Shown here in pieces: positions 42,443 through 51,410 of a stretch of DNA of 64,000 nucleotides. How positions within the stretch are numbered: the first letter of the stretch is position 1; every line of letters begins with the position of its first letter. Under the pieces are notes generated by a model. That model made no database searches. It was not told the DNA's origin and was given only the letters and a program-made list of their open reading frames with translations. Origin of the DNA: Flavobacteriales bacterium UBA4422 (GTDB taxonomy: Bacteria; Bacteroidota; Bacteroidia; Flavobacteriales_G; Salibacteraceae); NCBI GenBank assembly GCA_002389645.1, contig DGQE01000034.1, positions 101,563-165,562 on the forward strand, given 5' to 3'. The translations under genes were made by a program, and so were the position numbers.

Positions 42443-42724
42443 GGCCTTTATAATCACTTTTCAGCTCGTTTGAATGTTTGATTTCTCCAAATATCTGAGA
42501 AGAAAGAAGATATATTTCTTCTGTAAAAATTGACTTAAAGTCAGGGTCATCTGAATAGTAAATGATGGTTTCTCCTGTCCATTCAGTCAAATGAAGGTCA
42601 TATCCGATTGGATGTAAATGTCATTTTCTTTTAGGTTTATGAGAAGGTCATTGATTTGACCTACTGTTCTCATGCCGTCAGGAACTGAAAACCCACTTCC
42701 AATAATTAGGGATATGCTCTTCAT
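42435..42724 (-). pseudogene. Decayed gene fragment, SIR2-like/unknown N-terminus
   Basis: The stretch before the SGNH gene is not plain spacer. From the ATG at 42722-42724 a 45-residue frame reads MKSISLIIGSGFSVPDGMRT, then VGQINDLLINLKENDIYIQS, and then stops at 42587. The GxGFSxP opening is like the nucleotide-binding start of SIR2-like domains, although 45 residues cannot prove it. In a neighbouring frame coding-like sequence continues (HPIGYDLHLTEWTGETIIYY and beyond) to a stop at 42435. In the original frame the stop is followed by LNGQEKPS, so an internal stop is an alternative to a frameshift. Either way it looks like the remnant of a broken gene; nothing else is seen in this gap except the terminator at 42862-42898. 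Confidence 0.45.
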
Positions 42725-42861
42725 TTTTTAATTGCGGCTAACTTGTAATAACGCTAACAAAGCTGTCGTTTAACGGATTTATTCTCCCTTTTTCGATAGG
42801 TTTTATTGTTGAATTCTATTTCTTGTTATTGATCAGGGATTCGCCAGCAATGCGCTAAAAT

Positions 42862-42898
42862 AAAAAAGTGCCTTTACAAATGAATGTAAAAGCACTTT
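42862..42898 (-). terminator. Intrinsic terminator after icd
   Basis: On the minus strand AAAGTGC and six further bases pair with their complement around a loop of about six bases (14-bp stem, one mismatch), followed by a T run. It lies just past the icd stop and closes that transcript. Confidence 0.8.
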
Positions 42899-42921
42899 CT
42901 AATTTATTGTAAGTGTGGCAC

Positions 42922-45147
42922 TTATCCAGCAATCAATGCATTAAGCGTTGCGCTTGGGCGCATTGCATCTGCTGTCAATGTATCGTTAGCGTGGTAATAT
43001 CCACCAATCTTCACCGCTGGGCCTTGTGCCTCATTTAGCTCACCAACAATCTTTGCTTCGCTGTCTGCAAATGCTTTTGCGAATGCGCTGAACTCAGCTT
43101 TCAAATCAGCATCCTTGTCTTGAGCGGCTAATGCTTCTGCCCAATACATGGCTAAGTAAAAATGGCTACCTCTGTTATCTAACTCACCCACCTTGCGTGA
43201 TGGAGATTTGTCGTTCAACAAAAACTTGCTGGTGGCTTCATCCAATGTTTCACCCAAAACAATTGCTTTCGGGTTTTCATAGGCATTGCCTAAATGCTCT
43301 AGTGACACCGCCAAGGCTAAAAATTCGCCCAAAGAATCCCAACGCAAATGATTTTCTTCTACAAATTGCTGCACGTGCTTTGGTGCCGAACCTCCAGCGC
43401 CTGTTTCAAACAAGCCACCGCCATTCATTAACGGCACAATAGATAGCATCTTGGCACTCGTGCCAACTTCTAAAATAGGGAAGAGGTCAGTCAAATAATC
43501 ACGCAATACATTGCCTGTTACAGAAATAGTGTCTTTGCCTTCTATAATACGCTGGCAAGAAAACTCAGTAGCCTCAACGGGTGTCATGATGCGGATGTCT
43601 AATCCTTTGGTGTCATAGTCAGCCAAATAGGCTTTTACCTTTTTGATGATCTGCTCATCGTGTCCTCGTTGTTCATCTAACCAGAAAATAGCAGGATTGC
43701 CAGTGGCTTTTGCTCTATTTACGGCCAACTTCACCCAGTCTTGAATGGGTGCGTCTTTGGTTTGGCACATTCTCCAGATGTCACCTTCTTCTGCGTTGTG
43801 CTCAAGAAGGGTGTTTCCAGCTTCATCGGTTACTTTAACGGTTCCGTTTCCAGCCATCTCAAATGTCTTGTCATGAGAGCCGTATTCTTCTGCCTTCTGC
43901 GCCATCAAACCAACGTTTGATACACTTCCCATAGTTGTTGGGTCAAAAGCTCCGTTGCGCTTGCAGAAATCAATCGTAGCTTGGTAAATGCCTGCGTAGC
44001 TTCTATCTGGAATAACTGCCTTCGTGTCTTGAGATTTTCCGAGCTTGTTCCACATTTGTCCTGAAGTGCGAATCATAGCAGGCATAGAAGCGTCAATAAT
44101 GACATCACTAGGAACGTGCAGGTTGGTAATGCCATTATCAGAATTCACCATCGCTAAATCTGGTCCTGTGGCATAAGCAGCATCAATATCACGCATAATT
44201 TCGTTGCGCTTCGCTTCTGGTAGGTCTTTAATGTCATTTATCAAATTGCCTAACCCATTGTTTGGGTTGAAACCAATCTGTTCGAACGTAGCAGCATGTT
44301 TTGCAAACACATCGCTGAAGTACGCTTCTACCGCATGACCAAAAATGATAGGGTCAGAAACCTTCATCATGGTCGCCTTTAAGTGCACTGAAAAAAGCAC
44401 TCCTTTTTGCTTGGCATCTTCTTTCTGTTCAGCTAAGAATTGAGTCAACGCTTTTTTGCTCATTACAGATGCGTCAATGATTTCGCCAGCGCGAAGTGGA
44501 GTGGAGGCTTTCAGTACCTGGCTGCTGCCATCTTCTCCAACAAATTCAATTTTTACGCTGCCCGCTTTGCGCGTACAAACTGACTTTTCACTTCCGTAAA
44601 AATCGCCTCCGGTCATGCTTGCAACATGTGTTTTAGAGTCTGCACTCCAAGCTCCCATTTTGTGAGGGTTTTTTCGAGCGTATTCTTTTACGGCCTTCGG
44701 TGCTCTTCGGTCAGAATTTCCTTCTCGAAGTACTGGGTTAACTGCGCTTCCTTTGATTTTGTCATAGCGTGCTTTTGCATCTTTTTCAGCATCTGTAGTT
44801 GGCTCATCTGCGTAATCAGGAATGTTAAATCCTTGACCTTGCAATTCTTTGATAGCCGCTTTCAACTGAGGAATAGATGCACTGATGTTAGGCAGCTTAA
44901 TAATGTTTGCCTCTGGAGTTTTCGCCAATTCTCCTAACTGAGCTAACGCATCTTCTACTTTTTGATCATCGTTTAATAGATCAGGAAAGGCAGAAAGAAT
45001 TCTACCTGCCAAGGAAATGTCTTTGGTTTCAATTTCAATTCCAGATGATCTCACAAAGCGCTTTACTATTGGTAAGAATGAAACAGTTGCTAATGCCGGT
45101 GCTTCGTCTGTCTTCGTGTAAATGATGCTTGGGTTCTTAGTGCTCAT
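42922..45147 (-). CDS. icd: NADP-dependent isocitrate dehydrogenase, monomeric type
   Basis: Converts isocitrate to 2-oxoglutarate with NADP. The length (741 residues) and the sequence pattern identify the monomeric 80-kDa IDH (MSTKNPSIIYTKTDEAPALA at the start; EGNSDRRAPKAVKEYARKNP; GRSYAGIYQ-type NADP region; and SATLNALIAG at the end), not the shorter dimeric enzyme. It has its own promoter with good -33 and -7 elements (45184-45214) and a terminator (42862-42898), so it is a single-gene unit. Aconitase, the previous TCA enzyme, is 6 kb away on the other strand. Confidence 0.96.
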   Translation of the reverse strand: MSTKNPSIIYTKTDEAPALATVSFLPIVKRFVRSSGIEIETKDISLAGRILSAFPDLLNDDQKVEDALAQLGELAKTPEANIIKLPNISASIPQLKAAIKELQGQGFNIPDYADEPTTDAEKDAKARYDKIKGSAVNPVLREGNSDRRAPKAVKEYARKNPHKMGAWSADSKTHVASMTGGDFYGSEKSVCTRKAGSVKIEFVGEDGSSQVLKASTPLRAGEIIDASVMSKKALTQFLAEQKEDAKQKGVLFSVHLKATMMKVSDPIIFGHAVEAYFSDVFAKHAATFEQIGFNPNNGLGNLINDIKDLPEAKRNEIMRDIDAAYATGPDLAMVNSDNGITNLHVPSDVIIDASMPAMIRTSGQMWNKLGKSQDTKAVIPDRSYAGIYQATIDFCKRNGAFDPTTMGSVSNVGLMAQKAEEYGSHDKTFEMAGNGTVKVTDEAGNTLLEHNAEEGDIWRMCQTKDAPIQDWVKLAVNRAKATGNPAIFWLDEQRGHDEQIIKKVKAYLADYDTKGLDIRIMTPVEATEFSCQRIIEGKDTISVTGNVLRDYLTDLFPILEVGTSAKMLSIVPLMNGGGLFETGAGGSAPKHVQQFVEENHLRWDSLGEFLALAVSLEHLGNAYENPKAIVLGETLDEATSKFLLNDKSPSRKVGELDNRGSHFYLAMYWAEALAAQDKDADLKAEFSAFAKAFADSEAKIVGELNEAQGPAVKIGGYYHANDTLTADAMRPSATLNALIAG

Positions 45148-45183
45148 GTATTTCGATCAATTTGTTGTTATAAAAAAGAGGAG

Positions 45184-45214
45184 CAAAGTTAGACTTCTAC
45201 TCCCCTTTATGAAA
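45184..45214 (-). promoter_or_regulatory. Promoter for icd
   Basis: On the minus strand TTTC, a 19-base spacer, then TAACTTTG (plus-strand 45184-45191), an exact TAnnTTTG match at the right spacing. Transcription would start about 30 bases before the ATG. Confidence 0.6.
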
Positions 45215-45252
45215 TGTGGTTTAATGATTTAGGTCATCATTAGAGATGGGCC

Positions 45253-48183
45253 TTAGTATCCGAATACTTCTTCCAATGAAAGTTCTTTCACTGGACCTAG
45301 CTTTTTCAAAGCATCGAAGTCTGTTTCACTCTTTTTGCCAATCATCACATAGGTGTATGTTTTGCCTTTAATGTTTTGATCAAAGAATGTCTGAAGAGCG
45401 TCAAAGGTTAATCCTTCCAACTGAGGATAGATTTTTTCATTGAGGTCATAATCAATGCCCAGTTTTTGAGCACGCTCATAGCTCCAAAGAATACTGCTTC
45501 CAGTAGTTCTGTTGGTTTCAATTTGCTTCATAGCGCTCAACTTAGCTCCTTCATATTGCTTGTCTGCACGCGGAATATTGCTCATCAATTCAAGCAATGC
45601 ATTCGTAGCATCACCTAATTTGTTGGCTTGTGTTCCGATGTAACCTCTTACGTAGTTATGCTTATCTCTTTCTCTTGGGGTTGAGAATCCTGCATAAGCT
45701 GAGTAAGCCAGCGCTTTAGATTCTCTAATCTCTTGAAAAACGATGGATGAAAGACCACCACCAAAGTATTCATTGAATATTCTTGACGCAGGCAAAATGC
45801 TCTCATCAAATGTTTCTCCTCTGTGGTACATCATCAACTCGGTTTGAACCATGTCGTATTCGCAGAAATAAACCACGTTTTCGTCAGTAGCCAATTCAGG
45901 ATATTCCTTCTCAGCTGGCAAGGCCATCAATGTTTCTGGCATTTTGTGATTAGCTTCAAGCACTTTGCTTACTGCATTGATGTCTTGTGGGCCGTAGTAT
46001 AAGATGCGATGCTCATAGCTGGTAAGCTGATGCAAAAGGTCGGTCAATTCATTCGGATCAATAGCCTTCAAGTCATCTGCTGAAATCACATCGTTGAATG
46101 GATTCTCAGATCCATACTTCGCATAATCAGCCATTCCTCTAAAAAGGATTTGCCCTTTATTCAATTTGCTGTCAGAACGCTTTTTCAACTCGCCCATCAC
46201 CATCTCTTGGTAGCTGTTTTCGTCCGCGACTACAGATGCCAAAATCTTTTCGAAAAGCTGAACTCCTTCTTCAAAAGTTTCTTCTAATCCTGTTAAAGTG
46301 ATGTATGACTTGTCGCTAGAAGTATAAACGTCAAAGCTTACTCCAAGCTTGAATAATTCCTTTTGAACTTCGGCAGGTGATAATTCATCAGTTCCTAAGT
46401 ATGGAAGGTAGTCTACGGCCAAGGCTACTTTCTTATCGTGGTTTTTACCCATGTCAAGTAAATAGTTCATCGTAAACAACTCATTCATCTCATTTTTCAC
46501 ATAATGCAATGGCACCTTGCCTCCGATGCTTGATTTTTGAATGGCAGCAGAAAAGTCAATAAACTGAGGTTCTAAACGCATAGACTCCATAGTGTCAATC
46601 ATGGTGAAGAAATCAGAACTCTCCTCACGATTGATATCAATTGGCGTAATTTGAGGCTTGTCTACTTTGTGGATGTCTTTCTCTCCGATGCGCTTATTCA
46701 CCGCCACGTAGTTGTTGTCAAAGTTCTCTTTTGTCCAAGCGATCAATTCGTCTTTGGTGACTTTAGCCATGTCATCATATTTAGTGACTACGTCTTTCCA
46801 ATCTTCGTTCAAAATGAATGCGTCAGAGATGATGTAAGCTCTAATCCAGTTGGCCTCCATTTGGCTCATCAAGTCTTTTTTCTTTGAACGCACCACAGCA
46901 TCAATCATCCAATCTTCGAAGTTGCCGTTTTTCACACTATCCAATTGCGCAAGAAGCAGGTCTCTCACTTCTTCTAATTTTTGACCATTGCGGGCATAAC
47001 CAGTAAGCATAAACCATGAATAGTCTTCGTTGATAGAAGGAGAGGAGTATGCGCGAAGCACTTTTTGCTGCTGATTTAAGTTGAGATCAATCAGGCCAGC
47101 ATTGCCATTGCTTAATATTCCATCCAAAAGCTCTGCATATATGGCGTCTTTTGTATGCACACCACCCAATCGAAATGACACCATTTCAAACTCAGCTTCA
47201 CTTCCCATTACGTCTGCAATTACTGGTTCTGTAATTGGCTCTTCAGTTGGCATCGTAATTTCTTCTACAGGCTTAGATTCCATCTTGCCAAAATGCTCAT
47301 CAATCATTTCGATGGTCTTATCAGGATCTAAATCACCAGCCAGGATAATTGCCATGTTATTTGGCACATATCTTCTGTTGAAATAGTCGTGAATCTTCTC
47401 CATGCTCGGGCTCTTCAAATGCTCGCCTGTTCCAATAGTTGTTTGCTGACCATAAGGGTGGTTAGGGAAGAGTAACTCTAGTGATTTGTAATAACCTTGT
47501 CTTCTGTCGCTGTCTTGGCCGCGGTTAAACTCTTCATACACTGCTTCAAGTTCAGTATGAAAAAGGCGAAGTACCAATTCACTAAATCGCTCAGACTCTA
47601 TCGTTAACCACTTTTCAAGTTCAGTACTTGGTATGTCGTTGATGTAAACAGTACGCTCATTGCTTGTGTAAGCATTGGTTCCTTGCGCACCCAAACCACT
47701 GATCATCTTGTCATATTCATTGGTTGAAACGAATGTGGCTGCTATTTGCGAAAGGCTATCAATCTTGCCGTAGATAACTTTTCGAGCATCCATATCTTCT
47801 GTGTTTCGGTGCTCTTCATAAAGGTCAGAAATCATTTTCAGGTATTTCTTTTCTTCTTCCCAATTCAATGAACCTATTTTAGAAGTTCCTTTGAATACCA
47901 TGTGCTCTAAGTAGTGAGCCAATCCTGTTGCGTCTGATGGGTCTTGCTTGCTACCTGTTCTAACTGCAATGTTTGTTTGAATGCGTGGTTCAGCATGATT
48001 CTCAGAGATGTAGACTTCCAGACCATTATCTAAGGTGTAAATGCGTAATCCGAAAGGATCGTTCTCTATTGATTCATAGGAATACTTTGATGTTTCAGCT
48101 GCTTTTTCTTCACCAGCATTTGAGCATGATGTTAAGGCAATTGAAGCGATGCCAAGCACTAGGATGAGCGACTTAATGTTCAT
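45253..48183 (-). CDS. M16-family zinc peptidase lipoprotein
   Basis: A 976-residue protein with a lipoprotein signal peptide (lipobox L-T-S-C, Cys20). The inverted zinc motif HYLEH is at 90-94 and the third ligand Glu lies in LEAVYEEFNRGQ further down, as in pitrilysin-like enzymes. The second M16 half, without the motif, occupies the C-terminal 400 residues (for example YFGGGLSSIVFQEIRESKAL), so both halves form one clamshell in a single chain. It is lipid-anchored in the envelope and probably degrades peptides. It follows dnaX by 13 bases. Confidence 0.9.
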   Translation of the reverse strand: MNIKSLILVLGIASIALTSCSNAGEEKAAETSKYSYESIENDPFGLRIYTLDNGLEVYISENHAEPRIQTNIAVRTGSKQDPSDATGLAHYLEHMVFKGTSKIGSLNWEEEKKYLKMISDLYEEHRNTEDMDARKVIYGKIDSLSQIAATFVSTNEYDKMISGLGAQGTNAYTSNERTVYINDIPSTELEKWLTIESERFSELVLRLFHTELEAVYEEFNRGQDSDRRQGYYKSLELLFPNHPYGQQTTIGTGEHLKSPSMEKIHDYFNRRYVPNNMAIILAGDLDPDKTIEMIDEHFGKMESKPVEEITMPTEEPITEPVIADVMGSEAEFEMVSFRLGGVHTKDAIYAELLDGILSNGNAGLIDLNLNQQQKVLRAYSSPSINEDYSWFMLTGYARNGQKLEEVRDLLLAQLDSVKNGNFEDWMIDAVVRSKKKDLMSQMEANWIRAYIISDAFILNEDWKDVVTKYDDMAKVTKDELIAWTKENFDNNYVAVNKRIGEKDIHKVDKPQITPIDINREESSDFFTMIDTMESMRLEPQFIDFSAAIQKSSIGGKVPLHYVKNEMNELFTMNYLLDMGKNHDKKVALAVDYLPYLGTDELSPAEVQKELFKLGVSFDVYTSSDKSYITLTGLEETFEEGVQLFEKILASVVADENSYQEMVMGELKKRSDSKLNKGQILFRGMADYAKYGSENPFNDVISADDLKAIDPNELTDLLHQLTSYEHRILYYGPQDINAVSKVLEANHKMPETLMALPAEKEYPELATDENVVYFCEYDMVQTELMMYHRGETFDESILPASRIFNEYFGGGLSSIVFQEIRESKALAYSAYAGFSTPRERDKHNYVRGYIGTQANKLGDATNALLELMSNIPRADKQYEGAKLSAMKQIETNRTTGSSILWSYERAQKLGIDYDLNEKIYPQLEGLTFDALQTFFDQNIKGKTYTYVMIGKKSETDFDALKKLGPVKELSLEEVFGY

Positions 48184-48196
48184 AGGTTAATTTAAT

Positions 48197-50032
48197 TTAA
48201 TGTGAAATATCAAGATCTAAATCTTGTTTTAGTTGCCTTAAGGCAGGGTTTTGACCGGCTAAATATTCAAATTTATCTTGAGCCGTGAATAATTTGGTTT
48301 CGTGTTTTGTCTCTTGAACGAGTGTTTTTAATCCTAATGAAGGGTTGTGCATGTAGTTCCGCAGCTTCATTAATACATTGGCGCTGTGCTGCACAAATTC
48401 TTCCTGATCTACTTCGTGTGAGAGGATTACAGTGATTACGTCCTCTTCAAACTGCTCGTCAATTTTTTGCTTCGCTAAGATGCTGTAAAGTGCACTTTTA
48501 CCATCTTCAAAAGATTCTGTACTCAACCTTTTCCACGCTGATTCTAAATCTAACTTTTCGTCTGCGGGCTCGCTTGGTTGACCTTGAAGTTCGCTTACTT
48601 GTTCTTCAAATAGTTCTTTCACTGCAGGAGCTTCCTCTTTAATCGGGTTGTCCAATTTTAATGAAACAGTAGATGGCTTTCTTCTTGTTCTTTTAGAAAC
48701 AGGTGCATCATCTACAACTGCAGATTTTTCTTCCGGTTTTGCTGGCTCTTCAGCATCTTCTTCAACTTGTGGTTCCGCTGTTACTTCTTCATCTGGCTTT
48801 TCCTCTTCTTTGATTTCTGGAGTCGCAGATATAACTTCTGCAGGTGACTCTGGGGTTTTGGAAACAGCAGGTTCTGGCGCAGCTTGTTTTTCAGGGGTTG
48901 GCTCAAGCTTCTTTTTTTCGGTGGGAGCTTGAAGTATTTTTACTTCTTGACTAGAGTTTTTTTTTTCTAGCTCAATACTGGCTATGCTGAGCATTGCTGT
49001 TTCGAGCAGCAAGCGTTGATTGCTCGCATTGCGATACTTGAAGTCAGTTTCAGAGGCTAATGATAGCGCTGCTAAAATCCAATTACTCTCAATTTTTTGC
49101 GCTTGCTCACTGTATTTAGCTTTGACTGAATCTCCTACTTCAAGCAAGCCAAGTGTTCGAGGATCTTTACATACCAATAGGTCTCTGAAGTGACTGGCCA
49201 GTCCACCAATAAAATGACTTCCGTTAAAACCTTGTTTTAGAATGGAGTCTAGGATTACCAAAACTTCAGCAAAATCGGAGGTATATAAAGAGTCGGTTAC
49301 TTTAAAGTAATAGTCGTAATCTAGAACGTGGAGGTTCTTAAGTACGGCTTCATAACTTAGGTTCTCGTTAGTAAAACTCGAAAGTTGATCGAAGATTGAA
49401 AGCGCATCGCGCATCGCACCATCAGCTTTTTGAGCCACAACGTGCAAAGCTTCTTCTTCGTATTTGATATTTTCTTGCTCTGCAATACTCTTCAGCTGAC
49501 CAACAATGTCTTCAACACCGATGCGGTTGAAATCGTAAATCTGACAGCGGCTTAAAATCGTTGGGATGATTTTATGCTTCTCTGTAGTTGCTAATATGAA
49601 TATCGCATGCTTTGGTGGCTCTTCCAATGTTTTCAAGAAGGCATTAAAGGCCTGCTTGGATAACATATGCACCTCATCAATAATGTAAACTTTGTATTTT
49701 CCTACTTGTGGTGGAATGCGCACTTGATCTGTTAATGATCTAATGTCCTCCACACTGTTGTTTGATGCAGCATCTAACTCGAAAATGTTGAATGAGAAAT
49801 CTTCATCCTCGCTGTGATCTTCGCTACGATTGATTTCTTTAGCGAATATTCTTGCGCAAGTTGTCTTTCCAACTCCTCTAGGTCCACAGAACAAATAAGC
49901 ATGCGCCATGTGATCTTGCTGAATCGAATTAAGCAAGGTTTCAGTAATGGACTCTTGTCCTATTACTTCTTTCCAACTCTCAGGACGATACTTCCTCGCA
50001 GAAACAATAAAATTTTCTTGGCCTGTTGACAT
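48197..50032 (-). CDS. dnaX: DNA polymerase III gamma/tau subunit
   Basis: Clamp-loader ATPase. The frame is open from 50122, but the ATG at 50030-50032 (MSTGQENFIVSARKYRP) is the family start and gives 611 residues. Walker A is GPRGVGKT at 50-57, Walker B is VYIIDEVHML. Between 67 and 82 (EINRSEDHSEDEDFSFNIFE) the four-Cys zinc module of E. coli DnaX is missing, as in other Flavobacteriia. After the three clamp-loader domains comes a long acidic Glu/Pro/Ala linker (about 375-480) and a tau-like C-terminal part. A TACTTTTG -7 element ends five bases before the ATG. It precedes the M16 peptidase gene. Confidence 0.95.
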   Translation of the reverse strand: MSTGQENFIVSARKYRPESWKEVIGQESITETLLNSIQQDHMAHAYLFCGPRGVGKTTCARIFAKEINRSEDHSEDEDFSFNIFELDAASNNSVEDIRSLTDQVRIPPQVGKYKVYIIDEVHMLSKQAFNAFLKTLEEPPKHAIFILATTEKHKIIPTILSRCQIYDFNRIGVEDIVGQLKSIAEQENIKYEEEALHVVAQKADGAMRDALSIFDQLSSFTNENLSYEAVLKNLHVLDYDYYFKVTDSLYTSDFAEVLVILDSILKQGFNGSHFIGGLASHFRDLLVCKDPRTLGLLEVGDSVKAKYSEQAQKIESNWILAALSLASETDFKYRNASNQRLLLETAMLSIASIELEKKNSSQEVKILQAPTEKKKLEPTPEKQAAPEPAVSKTPESPAEVISATPEIKEEEKPDEEVTAEPQVEEDAEEPAKPEEKSAVVDDAPVSKRTRRKPSTVSLKLDNPIKEEAPAVKELFEEQVSELQGQPSEPADEKLDLESAWKRLSTESFEDGKSALYSILAKQKIDEQFEEDVITVILSHEVDQEEFVQHSANVLMKLRNYMHNPSLGLKTLVQETKHETKLFTAQDKFEYLAGQNPALRQLKQDLDLDISH

Positions 50033-50037
50033 CGCGT

Positions 50038-50045
50038 CAAAAGTA
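50038..50045 (-). promoter_or_regulatory. -7 element ahead of dnaX
   Basis: Minus-strand TACTTTTG, an exact TAnnTTTG match, with a TTG about 23 bases upstream. It ends five bases before the dnaX ATG, so transcription would start at or next to the start codon and the message would be nearly leaderless. Confidence 0.4.
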
Positions 50046-50152
50046 TATTTCTTGAACTTATTATTCACCAAGTAGTCTGCTTCAATTCGAATTATAGCAT
50101 CGTAGTCTGCTGAGGTGGGCAATTAATGAATTGAGAGTTAAGTGTTTTGAGC

Positions 50153-50182
50153 TTGTTCGATAAGATAATGTTTGTATCTTTG
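50153..50182 (+). promoter_or_regulatory. Promoter for rpsF-rpsR-rplI
   Basis: TTG at 50153-50155, a 19-base spacer, then TATCTTTG at 50175-50182, an exact TAnnTTTG match at the preferred spacing. It lies 32 bases before the rpsF ATG in the gap shared with dnaX. Confidence 0.65.
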
Positions 50183-50214
50183 CGCCCCATTTTTAAAAAG
50201 TAAATTGAAAGTTT

Positions 50215-50562
50215 ATGACAAATCGTTATGAAACTGTTTTCATTCTAACTCCCGTTTTGTCTGAGGACCAGACAAAGGAAACAGTGAAGAAGTTTATGGC
50301 TTTCCTCAAGGATGGTGGTGTTAAAATCACTCATGAGGAAAACTGGGGCCTAAAGAAATTGGCCTACCCTATCCAGAAGAAGTCCACTGGATTCTATTAT
50401 TTGGTTGAATTTGAGGCTGAGCCTGAATTCATCATATCCCTTGAAACGGAGTTTATCCGTGACGAAAGAGTAATGCGTTTCTTAACTGTGAAGATGGATA
50501 AGGATCATATCGCATTTGCTGAAGGTAGAAGAGATAAGACAAAGAAAACTGCTAACGCTTAA
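50215..50562 (+). CDS. rpsF: 30S ribosomal protein S6
   Basis: A 115-residue bS6. The sequence is typical: MTNRYETVFILTPVLSEDQT, then KKLAYPIQKKSTGFYYLVEF, and a C-terminal RRDKTKKTANA tail. S6 binds 16S rRNA together with S18, whose gene follows after 11 bases. First gene of the rpsF-rpsR-rplI operon, the standard order in most bacteria, although priB/ssb is absent from the usual middle position. Confidence 0.97.
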   Translation: MTNRYETVFILTPVLSEDQTKETVKKFMAFLKDGGVKITHEENWGLKKLAYPIQKKSTGFYYLVEFEAEPEFIISLETEFIRDERVMRFLTVKMDKDHIAFAEGRRDKTKKTANA

Positions 50563-50573
50563 TAAGAGAAAAA

Positions 50574-50834
50574 ATGGCTGATGATATTAGATATTTAACC
50601 CCCATTCTCATTGAAACTCAGAAGGAGAAATTCTGCTGGTTTAAGAAAGCGGGTATCAAATACGTAGATTACAAGGATGCAGATTTCTTGCTACGATTCG
50701 TAAACGAACAAGGTAAGCTTCTTCCAAGAAGAATTACAGGAACTTCAGTGAAGTACCAAAGAAAAGTGTCTCAAGCAGTTAAGAGATCAAGACATTTGGC
50801 TTTAATGCCTTATGTAACTGATATGATGAAATAA
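50574..50834 (+). CDS. rpsR: 30S ribosomal protein S18
   Basis: An 86-residue bS18 that pairs with S6 in the 30S platform. The conserved part includes KYVDYKDADFLLRFVNEQGK, then LLPRRITGTSVKYQRKVSQA and VKRSRHLALMPYVT. It has one Cys near the start (KFCWFKKAG) rather than a zinc site. Starts 11 bases after rpsF and 12 before rplI. Confidence 0.97.
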   Translation: MADDIRYLTPILIETQKEKFCWFKKAGIKYVDYKDADFLLRFVNEQGKLLPRRITGTSVKYQRKVSQAVKRSRHLALMPYVTDMMK

Positions 50835-50846
50835 TTATAGATCGAT

Positions 50847-51293
50847 ATGGAAGTTATATTAAAAGCAGACATTGAGAAGCTAGGTTACAAAGATGATCTA
50901 GTGGAAGTGAAGGATGGTTTCGGTCGTAATTATCTTATACCGCAAGGCCACGCAATTTTGGCTACTGCATCAGTAAAGAAAATGCACGCTGAAACAGTTC
51001 GTCAAAGAGCTAAGAAAATCGAGAAGGTCAGAGCAGCAGCTCAGAAAATGGCTGATAAAATGAAAGACACTACAATCACCGTTGGTGCTAAAGTGGGAGA
51101 GTCTGGAAAGATTTTTGGTTCTGTAAACAATATTCAATTGGCTGAAGAGATTACAAAACTTGGTTTTGAGATCGATAGAAAGGGCATCAAGATTAAAGGA
51201 GATGCTATCAAAACAGTTGGTAAATATGAAGCAGAGGTTAAGTTCCACAGAGATGTGGTTGAAACCATTTCATTTGAAGTAGTAGGAGAATAA
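50847..51293 (+). CDS. rplI: 50S ribosomal protein L9
   Basis: A 148-residue bL9 that binds 23S rRNA at the L1 stalk base and helps keep reading-frame fidelity. The N-terminal domain MEVILKADIEKLGYKDDLVE and GFGRNYLIPQGHAI are diagnostic; the long connecting helix and C-terminal domain (FGSVNNIQLAEEITKLGFEI) are intact. Last gene of the operon; terminator follows after about 20 bases. Confidence 0.97.
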   Translation: MEVILKADIEKLGYKDDLVEVKDGFGRNYLIPQGHAILATASVKKMHAETVRQRAKKIEKVRAAAQKMADKMKDTTITVGAKVGESGKIFGSVNNIQLAEEITKLGFEIDRKGIKIKGDAIKTVGKYEAEVKFHRDVVETISFEVVGE

Positions 51294-51314
51294 TTGACTC
51301 TTCAAAAACATAGT

Positions 51315-51347
51315 AAAAAAGGGAAGCCCATGGCTTCCCTTTTTTTG
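51315..51347 (+). terminator. Intrinsic terminator after rplI
   Basis: GGGAAGCC pairs with GGCTTCCC around a three-base loop (CAT), extended by A/T pairs on both sides, followed by a run of seven T. A textbook terminator. Confidence 0.93.
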
Positions 51348-51410
51348 TTTATTTAGGTCGCGTAGAAGCGCACGATCTATTAATATTGCTAATCTTAAAA
51401 AGAAATAGAA

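Noticed and set aside
50033..50122. Upstream in-frame extension of dnaX
   Set aside because: The first 30 residues of the extension do not belong to the family; the ATG at 50032 gives the conserved start.
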